Shown: positions 43,972 to 53,496, counted from the first letter of the stretch. The stretch is DNA of 64,000 nt from Sphingobium boeckii (GCF_014199215.1 NZ_JACIJC010000004.1:1-64000), one strand, 5' to 3'. Translations and numbers: made by a program. Notes: generated by a model not told the origin, from the sequence alone.

Positions 43972-44307
43972 TCATGCCTTTTGGGCCCAGGAGTCGCACA
44001 CGCCATTGGCAGGCACCTGGCCCCCGCTCAGCAGCGCGCATTTCCCGCAATCCGGCGCGCCCAATGTAAAAAAGGCGCAGGTGCCACAGCCTTTCTTGGG
44101 ATCTGCCGATGGCGCGCGAAACCCGAGCGATTTGCGCATACTCTTTTGCGCAGCGGAGAGCGTGGCGGGATCTGCGCACGCCAGCGCCTGGGACGCTCCC
44201 GTCAGCGCCAATGGCACCAGCGTGAAAAGCGCGAGGGCGGACCGCCGGCTCCACGGACCAGTGATCCGATGGCCAGAAGCAGCATGGTTGTCCGACATGC
44301 GCGGCAT
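43972..44307 (-). CDS. High-potential iron-sulphur protein (HiPIP), Tat-exported
   Basis: This 111-residue periplasmic electron carrier has a twin-arginine signal (SRRSALALFTLVPLALTG, about 20-37). The [4Fe-4S] ligands are Cys74, Cys77, Cys90 and Cys104 in the CGTC...CALLSGGQV...GVCDSW pattern. An extra Cys87 sits just before the third ligand. Start 44307 has a strong GGAGGAGA ribosome site. It is the first gene of the six-gene operon and 299 bp from the divergent response regulator gene. Confidence 0.88.
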   Translation of the reverse strand: MPRMSDNHAASGHRITGPWSRRSALALFTLVPLALTGASQALACADPATLSAAQKSMRKSLGFRAPSADPKKGCGTCAFFTLGAPDCGKCALLSGGQVPANGVCDSWAQKA

Positions 44308-44606
44308 TTTGTCTCCTCCCAGCACGGTCAAGCACCGATACGGTCGATTTCCGACCTGTCTCGGAGACGGTCTAGCATTATGGACTGCGTTTGATTTGTC
44401 TGCGCTGACAAGAATAAGAGCATATTTCACGGCGATGGGCCAAATGCCTTGCGGCGCGGCGTTTGGCGGGGGATCGCGACGGCGATTGTGTCTCTCCGGA
44501 CAAACTCCGGCCATCAACATCGGCCATAAGCTGCCATAGGATGGGAAGCGACCGAACCGTGCCTAAAAATAGGGTCGGCAAAGGCGCATTGGGAAGAGCC
44601 AGGCCG
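44308..44606. other. Divergent promoter region, HiPIP operon versus two-component genes
   Basis: This 299-bp region must hold promoters for both the six-gene operon and the response regulator/kinase pair. No consensus promoter or repeated operator was convincing by eye. The open frames crossing it are N-terminal extensions of the flanking genes and lack ribosome sites. Confidence 0.35.
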
Positions 44607-45356
44607 ATGAACAGCGTGACGGCTTCGACGAATGATGAAAATCCGGGCGGCGCATTGCCGCATATCCTGATCGTGGACGACGATCCTGCATTGCGACGGC
44701 TCATACGCGATTTCCTGATCAGCGAGGGCTATGATGTTACCGAGGCGGAGGATGCGCCGTCCATGCGGCGCTCACTGGCCCAGGCACCCGCCGACATCAT
44801 CATCCTCGATGTGATGATGCCGGGTGAGGACGGTCTTTCCATCGCGCGGTCTTTGGCGCTCGATGAAGACGTGCGGATCATCATGGTCTCAGCGCTTGGC
44901 TCGGAAACCGATCGCATCATCGGACTGGAAGTGGGCGCTGACGATTATCTGGCGAAGCCCGTTTCGCCCCGCGAACTGCTGGCCCGGATCCGTGCCTTGC
45001 AACGCCGGCGCCGGCATGCCCCCGAAATGCCGGCGATCACCGCGCATTACGGTTTCGAGGGCTGGAGCCTCGATCCGGTCAGGCGGGTGTTGCGTGACCC
45101 TTCGGGTGTCATCATCAGTCTGTCCGAAGGCGAATTCGGTTTGCTGCTCGCATTGGTCGAACGGCCAAAGCGGGTCTTGAGCCGCGATCGATTGCTTGAA
45201 CTGGCGCGGGGGCAGGATTCCGAAGCCTTTGACCGTGCGGTCGATACCCAGGTCAGCCGATTGCGGCGCAAGCTTGGCACAAGACTGCACGGGGAAATCA
45301 TCCGCACCGTGCGCAATGAAGGCTATATGTTCCTGCCGCCGGTGACACGGCTGTGA
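44607..45356 (+). CDS. OmpR-family response regulator
   Basis: This 249-residue regulator has a receiver domain with acidic pocket DDD at 24-26, phosphoacceptor Asp68 (LDVMMPG) and Lys in YLAKPVSPRE, followed by an OmpR-type winged helix (LSEGEFGLLLALVERPKRVLSRDRLLEL, ending EGYMFLPP). The start at 44607 follows GGGAAGAG; a frame from 44463 is not preferred. It overlaps the kinase gene in GTGA and is divergent from the HiPIP operon, which it may control. Confidence 0.93.
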   Translation: MNSVTASTNDENPGGALPHILIVDDDPALRRLIRDFLISEGYDVTEAEDAPSMRRSLAQAPADIIILDVMMPGEDGLSIARSLALDEDVRIIMVSALGSETDRIIGLEVGADDYLAKPVSPRELLARIRALQRRRRHAPEMPAITAHYGFEGWSLDPVRRVLRDPSGVIISLSEGEFGLLLALVERPKRVLSRDRLLELARGQDSEAFDRAVDTQVSRLRRKLGTRLHGEIIRTVRNEGYMFLPPVTRL

Positions 45357-46690
45357 AAGGCCGCTTCCTGAGGTGGATCAATTCGATCCATGCACACATG
45401 TTGGCTCTGGCCCTCGTCGTCATTCTGACGATGACTCTGTTCAGCCTGTCGATTCTGTTCCTGATCCTGCCGCGCGAGCGGGTTCCGGTATCGGTCTATG
45501 AAATGTCGCGCATCGTGCACGGCCTTCCCCTGGTCCGGGAAAAACCTGTCATCCGCTTGCATGAACAGGATAGCGCGCCGCCCCTGTCGAGCGACCGCAC
45601 CGAGCGCCTGATATCGGATATGCTGGCAGCGCAATTGAAGATGCCGGCCAGCGACATCCGCGTTTATCTGAACCGGGGCGATCGCGATCGCTATGATCAG
45701 ATCGCGCAGGAATCGGCATTGTATGGGAAAGACGGCGCGGCCGACCCCTTTATCGTCGGCACCTTCACCATCGCCTTGAAAACCCCGGATGAAAGATGGC
45801 GACTTATCACCCGCGTCGCGAGATCGCCCGGAAGCCTGTGGAATCTGGCGGGCCGCTATGGCTTCGTCCTGGGTTTGCTTTTCGTCTTGCCGCTGAGCCT
45901 TTGGTTCAGCGCGCGGCTCAGCCGACCGATCCGCGCGTTCGCGACATCGGCGGAGCGGCTTGGTGCCGGGATCGAGGAGCATCCGGTGGCGCTTCATGGG
46001 CCGACCGAGATCCGCATGGCGGCGCGTTCGCTAAACGAAATGCAGTCGCGCATCGCCCGCTTCGTGCGTGAACGCACCTCGGTGGTGGGTGCCATCGCGC
46101 ATGATTTGCGAACGCCTCTCTCGCGCCTTCACTTCCATTTGGCATCAGCGCCTGCCCCGATCAGGCGCGCGGCCGAAGAAGAAATCAGGCAGATGGAGCA
46201 GCTTATCGGCACGACCCTCGATTTCGTCGAGAATGAAAGCCGTCCGCGCACGATGGAGCCGCTCGATCTTGGCATGTTGGTCGAAAGTCTCGTCGATGAT
46301 TTCGCCGATATGCAGATGGACGTCGCGATCGTCGCGCCGCAGCCGATCACCATCATGGGTGATATGCTGCTGCTGAAGCGCCTGTTCACCAATCTGATCG
46401 ACAATGCAGTCAAATATGGGGGTGGCGCGCGCGTGTCGATGCGCCGGGAAGCTGGTTGTGCCATTGTCGAGATCGTCGATGATGGGCCGGGCATGGCAGA
46501 CGATCAGATCGTTCGCGCCTTCGAACCCTTTTTCCGCGGTGAATCTTCCAGGAATCGCAAGACGGGCGGGGTCGGGCTAGGCCTCTCGATCGTTCAAACC
46601 GCCGCCCACGCGCATAACGGCACGGTTCTGCTCGAAAGACGGGTTCCGGCTGGCCTATCCGCGCGAGTTACCCTGCCCCATATGCAGTAA
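45353..46690 (+). CDS. EnvZ-like sensor histidine kinase
   Basis: This 445-residue inner-membrane kinase starts with GTG in the GTGA overlap. Helices at about 15-39 and 168-187 flank a periplasmic sensor domain of about 125 residues. A HAMP region follows (RLSRPIRAFATSAERLG), then the phosphoacceptor His250 in VGAIAHDLRTPLSRL, and the ATPase boxes NLIDNAVKYG, DDGPGM and GGVGLGLSI. The layout resembles EnvZ/QseC-type kinases. The signal is unknown, but the neighbouring redox operon suggests an extracytoplasmic cue. Confidence 0.92.
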   Translation: MKGRFLRWINSIHAHMLALALVVILTMTLFSLSILFLILPRERVPVSVYEMSRIVHGLPLVREKPVIRLHEQDSAPPLSSDRTERLISDMLAAQLKMPASDIRVYLNRGDRDRYDQIAQESALYGKDGAADPFIVGTFTIALKTPDERWRLITRVARSPGSLWNLAGRYGFVLGLLFVLPLSLWFSARLSRPIRAFATSAERLGAGIEEHPVALHGPTEIRMAARSLNEMQSRIARFVRERTSVVGAIAHDLRTPLSRLHFHLASAPAPIRRAAEEEIRQMEQLIGTTLDFVENESRPRTMEPLDLGMLVESLVDDFADMQMDVAIVAPQPITIMGDMLLLKRLFTNLIDNAVKYGGGARVSMRREAGCAIVEIVDDGPGMADDQIVRAFEPFFRGESSRNRKTGGVGLGLSIVQTAAHAHNGTVLLERRVPAGLSARVTLPHMQ

Positions 46691-46725
46691 GGCGGATCAT
46701 TCCGGAGAAAATCTGCTGATAGCCA

Positions 46726-47865
46726 TCACCGGGAGGATTTGAATTTATAGATCATCGCATTTCGATATGTCTTCCCGGGAACCAGCCGCACAGACCCGAA
46801 CGCAGGTTGATTGACGGCATCCGGAAATGCCTGGGGTTCGAGAACGATCGCGTCGCCCTGGCGGTAAAGCTGTCCGCTCTTGCCCCGCGACGTTCCATCC
46901 AGAAAATTCCCCGAATAGAATTGCAGGCCGGGTTGGTCAGACCAAAGCTCCATCGCACGGCCGGATTGCGGATCGGTCACGCGCGCCATCAGGTGCATCG
47001 TGCCGGAAGGCGTGCGCTCAACGACCCAATTATGATCATAGCCGCGACCAATGCGGATCTGTTCATCGCTCGCGGTCCGCACGCGTTCGCCGATCGCCCG
47101 CGGCGTCCGGAAATCAAATGCCGTCCCTTCGACCGCCGTGAATAAGCCGGTGGGGATCAGCGTCTGATCCACAGGCAGATAGCTTGCGGCCGGAATTTCC
47201 AGCGTGAGCCCCATCGCCCCGGAAGCCGAGCCCTCACCGGCCAAATTCCAATAAGCGTGGTTGGACAGGCTGACCACCGTCACCTTGTCGGTTGTCGCCT
47301 GATATTCGATGCTCAACTGATCCTTGTCATCCAGGCGATAAATGACGGTGGTTGTGACCCGACCGGGGAAACCCTGATCTCCGTCCGGGCTTACGAGGCG
47401 GAGCGTGACCTGCGCGGAATCGCGATCCGCTTTCGCCTCGACGACGTCCCACACGGCCTGATCCACGCCTGTAACGCCGCCGTGCAGGGCATTGGGACCG
47501 TCATTCAACGTCACCTGATAAGGCTTTCCATCAAGGCTGAAACGGCCGCCGGCGATGCGGTTCGCTACGCGCCCGACGCTCGCGCCCATGAACTGCCGCT
47601 TGGCGACATATTCCGCCAGCGTCGCATGGCCCAGTGCCACGTCGACGTGAGCGCCGCTCACATCGGGCAGGATCAGCGACTGCAGCGCAGCGCCATAGGT
47701 GATGATCGTGGCCGACACGCCATTGTCGTTGGACAGCTTCACGCTCTCGACGATGCGGCCGGTCTCCGTCTGCCCGAACGTGTGCCGGGATATGTCGCCT
47801 GCGATCGCGACGTGCGAAAACGTCAAACACGCCAGCGCACCGGCAAACCTCATCCAATTCATCAT
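46726..47865 (-). CDS. galM: Exported aldose 1-epimerase (mutarotase)
   Basis: This protein of about 379 residues interconverts alpha and beta aldose anomers. A signal peptide (FAGALACLTFSHVAIAG) indicates periplasmic location, common in sphingomonads. The family motifs GASVGRVANRIAGGRF, NDGPNALHGG, SLSNHAYWNLAG (catalytic His) and IVLEPQAFPDAVN (catalytic Glu) are all present. ATG 47865 has AGAGGA upstream. It converges with the kinase gene and is divergent from the SDR. Confidence 0.93.
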   Translation of the reverse strand: MMNWMRFAGALACLTFSHVAIAGDISRHTFGQTETGRIVESVKLSNDNGVSATIITYGAALQSLILPDVSGAHVDVALGHATLAEYVAKRQFMGASVGRVANRIAGGRFSLDGKPYQVTLNDGPNALHGGVTGVDQAVWDVVEAKADRDSAQVTLRLVSPDGDQGFPGRVTTTVIYRLDDKDQLSIEYQATTDKVTVVSLSNHAYWNLAGEGSASGAMGLTLEIPAASYLPVDQTLIPTGLFTAVEGTAFDFRTPRAIGERVRTASDEQIRIGRGYDHNWVVERTPSGTMHLMARVTDPQSGRAMELWSDQPGLQFYSGNFLDGTSRGKSGQLYRQGDAIVLEPQAFPDAVNQPAFGSVRLVPGKTYRNAMIYKFKSSR

Positions 47866-48194
47866 GCTTGATCCTCTCAAAAATGCGAATCCTGAAGGAT
47901 CCATTCTTGGTTCAGCCGACGATGAAGGATTTTAAGAGCAGAGGTAAGGCCAATTTTTTGCTTCTGGCCTGAGCCGAACCTATGGCGCAGGTTCGTCCCC
48001 GTGCGACGATGTGTAGCTTCGGCTGATTGCGATGAGCGAAGGCCGTGGCGGCTGACCCGGCGACAATAGCATCTATTCGTTTTGCCATGTTAATTCTGAG
48101 TGCGCTGCGCCCTAAACATGATGCTGGCGCGGCAGAATCTTTGACCGGTAATGATCCCGACACGGCTATCGCCAGAAGAAAGGGAAACAGACGC
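47866..48194. other. Divergent intergenic region between galM and SDR genes
   Basis: This 329-bp gap has no gene. It contains a small perfect hairpin, GAACCT (47976-47981) and AGGTTC (47989-47994). Promoters for both flanking genes are expected; none is obvious. The frame that extends the SDR upstream to 48045 lacks a ribosome site. Confidence 0.3.
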
Positions 48195-48983
48195 ATGAAC
48201 GAAGGATTTTTTGAATCGCTGTTTGGCCTGTCAGGCAGAACCGCAGTCGTCACCGGTGGCTCGGCCGGGATCGGCAAAATGATCAGCCGCGCGCTGATCG
48301 CCGCAGGCGCTGAAGTCTGGATCGTCGCCCGCAACGCGGAGCGAGCCCAGCGCGCTGCCGCCGAACTCGATGGGGGGCGCGGTGTCTGTCACGCGATTGC
48401 CGCCGACGTGACATCCGCCGCCGACATCGAGCGTCTGCGCGCAACGCTGGCAGGATCGATGAACCGGCTGGACATCCTGGTCAACAACGCCGGCCTATCG
48501 CGCAACGCAGCGTTCGGAGCTTTTCCGGCGGAAATTTGGGACCAGGAGCTCGACATTAACCTCAAGGCGCCCTTCATGATCATCCAGGCGCTTCACCCCT
48601 TGCTGCGCCGTACCGCCGCGGACCATATCCCCGCGCAAATCCTCAACATCGGATCAGCCGCCGGTTTCACGATCCATTGCGAGGAATCGTTCAGCTATTA
48701 TCCCAGCAAGATCGCGCTTCACCATCTCTCGAGAATCCTGGCGCGACGCTTCAAGCAGGACCGTATCCAGGTAAACGTCATCGCGCCGGGCTATTTCGAA
48801 ACCGAGATGATGGACGGCTTCGCGCCAGACGAAGCCGGCAAGGCAATATTGCTGCGCGAGGTGCCGGCCGGGCGCTTCGGCGGTTTCGAAGACATCGGCG
48901 GCCTCTCGCTGGCGATCATCGCCAATAGCTATCTCAACGGCGCGGTGATTCCGCTCGATGGCGGATATCTCCTCGATCATTGA
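48195..48983 (+). CDS. Short-chain dehydrogenase/reductase, RhlG/gluconate-5-dehydrogenase-like
   Basis: This 262-residue SDR has the NAD(P) motif TGGSAGIGKM and NNAG, Ser in LNIGSAAGF, and Tyr/Lys in YYPSK. Arg in the ARNAER segment after the second strand suggests NADPH preference. The N-terminal LFGLSGRTAVVTGG and the APGYFETEMMDGF region resemble RhlG-type or sugar-acid dehydrogenases. AAGGGAAA precedes the start. Substrate is unknown. Confidence 0.85.
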   Translation: MNEGFFESLFGLSGRTAVVTGGSAGIGKMISRALIAAGAEVWIVARNAERAQRAAAELDGGRGVCHAIAADVTSAADIERLRATLAGSMNRLDILVNNAGLSRNAAFGAFPAEIWDQELDINLKAPFMIIQALHPLLRRTAADHIPAQILNIGSAAGFTIHCEESFSYYPSKIALHHLSRILARRFKQDRIQVNVIAPGYFETEMMDGFAPDEAGKAILLREVPAGRFGGFEDIGGLSLAIIANSYLNGAVIPLDGGYLLDH

Positions 48984-49317
48984 ATTCGTGTAACCTGTGC
49001 GGCCTTTCAAAGGGGCGCCCGGACCGCCCCGGCGTTCGATCGAGGTGTAGGAAGCGCCGCGGATCACAAAATTGTTGGAGCCGCGGTAATTCACCTGAAA
49101 GCGCGGCGGCACGCCGGTGTTATTCGCCATGCCCTTACCTTGGCGAACACGGAAAGCGAATCGATCAAAGCGACGCAGCGAAAGTTGCCGGCAAGCTGTC
49201 CCCGCCCGCCAGCAACAATATGTTTGAAGGACGCGTTATTGGATTTGCCGGGTTCGGCATGGCGCGCCGCGCCAATGCTTGCAGAGATCGGCCTTGATCG
49301 CCGTCATTCCACGTCCA
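48984..49317. other. Region with a possible small gene fragment
   Basis: A minus-strand frame from ATG 49130 reads MANNTGVPPRFQVNYRG and FVIRGASYTSIERRGGPG before running antisense into the SDR gene. These about 50 residues look protein-like, but no family was recognised and no terminator precedes the SDR end. It may be the broken start of a lost gene. The remaining 190 bp hold nothing recognisable. Confidence 0.25.
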
Positions 49318-50829
49318 TCAGGGTCTGACGATCTCCAGCGTCAGCGCCTGCAACGTCGGCGCGTTGGAGGGGGCGAGCAGAAAATGCCCTGCGATACGGC
49401 CACGCTCGCATGTCCATTCGAAGCCGCCTTCCATCGCGCTCTGGGCGGTCACGGATCCGCGCGTGGCGCATCGGCCGACCTCTTCCTTCAGACGCGTCAG
49501 ATCATTTTTCCAATGAGCAGCATCCCGATCCATGAGAAAATTCATTGCCAGCCTATTCCGAACGGCCAGCACATCCCCCGCCGCCCAAATGGACTGTGCA
49601 ATCGCATAGCCGTCCGCTACATGCCGGCTGACCGGCACCGCGCGATCAGGGAAAGCTTCGGTTGCATTGAGCGCCAGAGCAGCCTTCATCGCGGGTGCCG
49701 AGGGTCCGGCATAAGTGCGGTTCGTGAACACGAAAATGCCAACCCCCTTGTCGGGCAGCAGCAAGACGTTCGATCCATAGCCCGGATAACCGCCGCCATG
49801 CGTCAGGATAAGGCCCAGATCGCAATCGTCCAGCACGCGCCAGGCCATGCCATAGGCCCGCGCCGTGCGACATGGCGTCGGGTTGACCTCGGAAGATCGC
49901 TGGATCGCGTGAACGAAATTCGATCCTTCGACGATCTCGCGCACCGTGGCCCGCGCGACCGGCCCCGGATCGGCATCGTCCCGCGGCGGCCAGGCGGATA
50001 GCAGGAATGCGATCCACCGCGCATAATCCTTCGCATCGGTCTGAATACCGCCCATGGCACCGAACACGCCATCGGCCATATCCGGTTCGCGGACCCATTG
50101 ATCATCCTGCCAGCGATATCCAAGTGCACGACGGTCCGCAGGAGACTGGCTGATATCATAACCCGTCGCCGACATCCCGAGTGGCAGGAGGAGCGTCTCG
50201 CGGATATAATCCTGATATCGCGTGCCCGAGACGTTGGTGATGATGCGCCCGAGCGTGGCATAGCCGAAATTGGCATATTCCATCGCCATGCCCGGCGCAC
50301 GGGAGAAGGGCACGCCCGCCTTCAAAATCCGGGTGAACTCCGCTTCTGACAGAGGCTGTTGACGATCACCCCAGGGATCATCCGTCACCAGCCCGGCGCT
50401 GTGGTGGAGAAGATCACGCACCCGGATCTTGCGGCTGTCGCTTGTGGGATATTTCCAGTCCCGCATTTCCGGCACATAGGTTTCGGCCAGCGCGTCGAGA
50501 GACAGCTTTCCTTCGTCCCGCAACTTCAGGATCGCGAGGGCGGTGAAGGCCTTGCTCATCGATGCGATGCGGAAGAGACTGTCTTCCTTCACGGGTCGAT
50601 TGGAAGCCTTCTCCAATACGCCCATCGTCTTGAGCGCAACCAGCTCGCCGTCTGCGACGATGCCATAGACCAGGCCAGGCACATGGGCGTCTGTGCGCCA
50701 TTGTGCGAAGATATGCTCGATGTCCGCCAGCACGCGCGCGTCGGGCCTGGCCGCCCACAGATGCGCGGGGGTGGCCAGTAAGGAAAACGCTGCCAGAGCC
50801 ATGGTCAGCCGTCGTATCAGCATCATCAT
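49318..50829 (-). CDS. Exported serine hydrolase, beta-lactamase/PBP4*-like
   Basis: This 503-residue exported protein belongs to the class C beta-lactamase-like (PF00144) family. The nucleophile is Ser90 in SMSK (S-x-x-K), the Tyr motif is MEYANFGYA (Y-A-N), and the third motif is HGGGYPGYG. A signal peptide spans about residues 1-28. Three adjacent ATGs (50829, 50826, 50823) follow a GGGGGA ribosome site; the last has the best spacing. Most such proteins are peptidases or esterases rather than true lactamases. Confidence 0.88.
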   Translation of the reverse strand: MMMLIRRLTMALAAFSLLATPAHLWAARPDARVLADIEHIFAQWRTDAHVPGLVYGIVADGELVALKTMGVLEKASNRPVKEDSLFRIASMSKAFTALAILKLRDEGKLSLDALAETYVPEMRDWKYPTSDSRKIRVRDLLHHSAGLVTDDPWGDRQQPLSEAEFTRILKAGVPFSRAPGMAMEYANFGYATLGRIITNVSGTRYQDYIRETLLLPLGMSATGYDISQSPADRRALGYRWQDDQWVREPDMADGVFGAMGGIQTDAKDYARWIAFLLSAWPPRDDADPGPVARATVREIVEGSNFVHAIQRSSEVNPTPCRTARAYGMAWRVLDDCDLGLILTHGGGYPGYGSNVLLLPDKGVGIFVFTNRTYAGPSAPAMKAALALNATEAFPDRAVPVSRHVADGYAIAQSIWAAGDVLAVRNRLAMNFLMDRDAAHWKNDLTRLKEEVGRCATRGSVTAQSAMEGGFEWTCERGRIAGHFLLAPSNAPTLQALTLEIVRP

Positions 50830-50937
50830 TCCCCCATCCGCGTCGTCAGGCCTCTTCTCGCCGGCAACAGAGGCCAAAGCAAGCGATGCCAATGGCCGCA
50901 GAGGATGCACTATCCGTCGATCGAGCAACCCGGCTCG

Positions 50938-51612
50938 CTATTGGCGCTTGGCCGCGAACCAGATCACATGTCGCGGCCCCTTGCCATTGCTGCGCGCCCG
51001 CACGACCACCTCATCGGTCAGGAAGCCTGCATCCCGAAGCCGCTGCGCGAACGGTTTGTCCGGGGCGGCCGACCAGACGGCCAGCACGCCGCCGGGCTTC
51101 AATGCTGCCTTGGCCGCCGCCAGACCCCGTGCGGAATAAAGGCCGTCATTCCGATTGCGCGTCAGGCCATCCGGGCCATTGTCCACATCGAGCAATATGG
51201 CGTCATAGACGCCGCGCGCAGCGCCAATCTCCGCGGCGACATCCCCCTCGATCAGACTGACCCGCGGATCATCCAGACATCCAGCGGTCAAGACGTGCAT
51301 CGGTCCGCGTGCCCATTCCAGGATTTCGGGCACCAGTTCGACCACAGTCAAGCGCGCGTCCGCCGGCGTTTCCGCCAATGCGGCGCGCAAGGTGAACCCC
51401 ATGCCATAGCCACCGATCAGCAGATGTGGCGCTTTGCGCGCGGACAGACGCTCGCACGTCATCGTCGCGAGCGCCTCTTCCGATCCGCTCATGCGGCTGT
51501 TCATCAATTCATTGCGATCAAGCACGATCATGAAATCGTCGCCGCGCCGGAACAGCCGCAACTCATCACCCTGAGGGATTTGCGCTGTATCGATCAGTTC
51601 GCGCGGGATCAT
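50938..51612 (-). CDS. Spermidine-synthase-like methyltransferase-fold protein
   Basis: This 224-residue protein has the Rossmann motif LLIGGYGMGFTLRAAL, the acidic ends VVELVPEILEWARG and VSLIEGDVAAEI, and YDAILLDVDNGPDGL. It resembles the catalytic half of spermidine synthases but lacks the N-terminal strand domain, so it may be a methyltransferase-like relative rather than a polyamine enzyme. It is minus-strand, between the transglutaminase and hydrolase genes. Confidence 0.75.
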   Translation of the reverse strand: MIPRELIDTAQIPQGDELRLFRRGDDFMIVLDRNELMNSRMSGSEEALATMTCERLSARKAPHLLIGGYGMGFTLRAALAETPADARLTVVELVPEILEWARGPMHVLTAGCLDDPRVSLIEGDVAAEIGAARGVYDAILLDVDNGPDGLTRNRNDGLYSARGLAAAKAALKPGGVLAVWSAAPDKPFAQRLRDAGFLTDEVVVRARSNGKGPRHVIWFAAKRQ

Positions 51613-51733
51613 TCAATGCACTCCGAATATGTCAGCGGCCCGGAAAGCGCGCCGCTGGGGATCGGCGAATAGCCGCGGGATGGCCCTGCCGTCGAGAACC
51701 ATCGGCGTTCAACCGAACCGCCACCGTTGCCCT

Positions 51734-52546
51734 TCAGCCTTCGATTTCGTCCGTATGCACTTCGAACCGGACCAGGTCTGCGCGGCCGAACGCCGTGGTG
51801 AGTGCGGTGTCGGTGGCGTCACGGCCGCGTGCCATCAGGATCCGCCCGATCCTGGGTCGATTATGGCGGGCGTCATATTGATACCATTCGCCATCCAGAT
51901 ACACATCGAACCACGCTGAAAAGTCCATCGGCGCGTCGATCGGCGGTATGCCGATATCGCCCAGATAGCCGGTGCAATAGCGCGCGGGAATGTTCATGCA
52001 ACGGCACATCGCGATCGCGAGATGCGCAAAATCGCGGCATACGCCCACGCGCTCCTGATAGGCATTCCATGCCGTCTTGTCGGGGCGGGCGTGCTGATAG
52101 CCGAACGCGATGTGATGATGGACGAAATCGACGATCGCCTCAACCCGCGCACGGCCGCCCGAAACATGCCCGAAATGCGACCAGGCAGTGTCCTGCAGAC
52201 GATCCGTCTCGCAATAGCGGCTACCAAGCAGATAGACGAGAACATCGTCCGGGAGTTCGGAGACGGGCATCTGGCCGACATCGGGCGGACGACGATCGAC
52301 CGCGCCACTGTCGGCAATCGTGAAATCGCAGGAGAGCGATGCGCCACCGGCAGGAATCGTGAGCCGGGTGCAGACGTTTCCGAAATGATCGAGATAATCA
52401 TAGATCGGAATTTCCGGATTGAGGATCAGACGATGCGGAGTCTGCAGATCGCGATTGCGGCTCGGATGGACGCTCAGCATCGCCATCATGGGCGTGTCGA
52501 TCTCGCACTCAAAATCGATATCGAAGCCGGCACGGATCAGCATCAA
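51734..52546 (-). CDS. Transglutaminase-like protein, second of a pair
   Basis: This 270-residue protein has the papain-like Cys in GVCRDFAHLAIAMCRCMNIPARYCTGYLG and the Asp in WYQYDARHN. The expected His position between them reads DFSAWFDVYL, with Ser in place of His, so activity may be altered or use another residue. It starts in a four-base overlap with the larger transglutaminase gene, so they form one operon. Function in this bacterial family is mostly unknown; peptidase or amidase activity is likely. Confidence 0.85.
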   Translation of the reverse strand: MMLIRAGFDIDFECEIDTPMMAMLSVHPSRNRDLQTPHRLILNPEIPIYDYLDHFGNVCTRLTIPAGGASLSCDFTIADSGAVDRRPPDVGQMPVSELPDDVLVYLLGSRYCETDRLQDTAWSHFGHVSGGRARVEAIVDFVHHHIAFGYQHARPDKTAWNAYQERVGVCRDFAHLAIAMCRCMNIPARYCTGYLGDIGIPPIDAPMDFSAWFDVYLDGEWYQYDARHNRPRIGRILMARGRDATDTALTTAFGRADLVRFEVHTDEIEG

Positions 52547-53466
52547 ACGGAACTCCCTTTAACGGCGCGTGGCGCAAGCGGATTTGCTTCACTGTCATCA
52601 TGGGCGACCACATCCACATCGACGGTCATGGCCAGGCTGCTCGATGGAAAGCCGGACCAGCTTCCCGAGATCGGCACAGCCTGAAACGGATCACGCGCCA
52701 CGGCCACGCGGATCAGGCCATGATTGCCGATGATGCCGTTGGTGGGATCGAATTCCACCCAGCCCGAACCCGGCAGAAATATCCGCACCCATGCGTGCGT
52801 GCTGCCCCCGCCCAGCCGCCCCTCTTCTCGGTTGGGATTGTAAAGGTAGCCGGATACGAAGCGCGCTGCAAAGCCCAGCGCACGTACTGCCTCGATCATG
52901 AGCACCGCGAAATCCCGGCACGTGCCACGCCCCTTCCGGATCGTCTCGACCGGAGTCTGCGTGCCTTTTTCCGGGCGCGGCACATAGGTGAAATCCTGCT
53001 TGATCCGGCGGGTCATCTCCTCAAGCAGCGCCAGCGTATCGGCCCGCCCGTCCCGGCTGACAAAGCCTTGCGCCCAGCCATCAATGATCCGTGCGGAATC
53101 ATGATGCTGCCGCTCGATCGAACGCAGCAGATCGGGCATATCTTCGGGCGAATAGGTGAAGGGAAATTGCCGGGCGTAACGCTCGATCTCCACGCTGTTG
53201 GCCGCGATCGGAAGATGATTCATCCGGACCACGCTCTTGATATCGAGCAAGGAGGCGCGGCCCGAAAAGGTCGCGATCGCCACCGCATTGCCGAACACGT
53301 CCTGCACCCAACGTAGCTCTTCTGGATCGGGACTGATATCCAATCTGGCGTCGATCAAATGCTGATCGAAACTCTCGCGCGGGCGCACCATGATCCGATG
53401 TTCGCCAAAGGACACCGGCTGACGGTACGTATAGCATGTCCTGTGCGTTATCGTCAGAACCGGCAT
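52543..53466 (-). CDS. Transglutaminase-like protein with bacterial N-terminal domain
   Basis: This 307-residue cytosolic protein has an N-terminal Bact_transglu_N domain (ITHRTCYTYRQPVSFGEHRIMVRPRE) and a transglutaminase core with Cys in GRGTCRDFAVLMIEAVRALGF, His in STHAWVRIFLPG and Asp in WVEFDPTNGI, all three present. It is the first gene of the two-gene operon and only 30 bp from the divergent N-formylglutamate amidohydrolase-like gene. Confidence 0.9.
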   Translation of the reverse strand: MPVLTITHRTCYTYRQPVSFGEHRIMVRPRESFDQHLIDARLDISPDPEELRWVQDVFGNAVAIATFSGRASLLDIKSVVRMNHLPIAANSVEIERYARQFPFTYSPEDMPDLLRSIERQHHDSARIIDGWAQGFVSRDGRADTLALLEEMTRRIKQDFTYVPRPEKGTQTPVETIRKGRGTCRDFAVLMIEAVRALGFAARFVSGYLYNPNREEGRLGGGSTHAWVRIFLPGSGWVEFDPTNGIIGNHGLIRVAVARDPFQAVPISGSWSGFPSSSLAMTVDVDVVAHDDSEANPLAPRAVKGSSV

Positions 53467-53496
53467 CGAAGATGTCCCTTCCGGAGCAAGATCATC

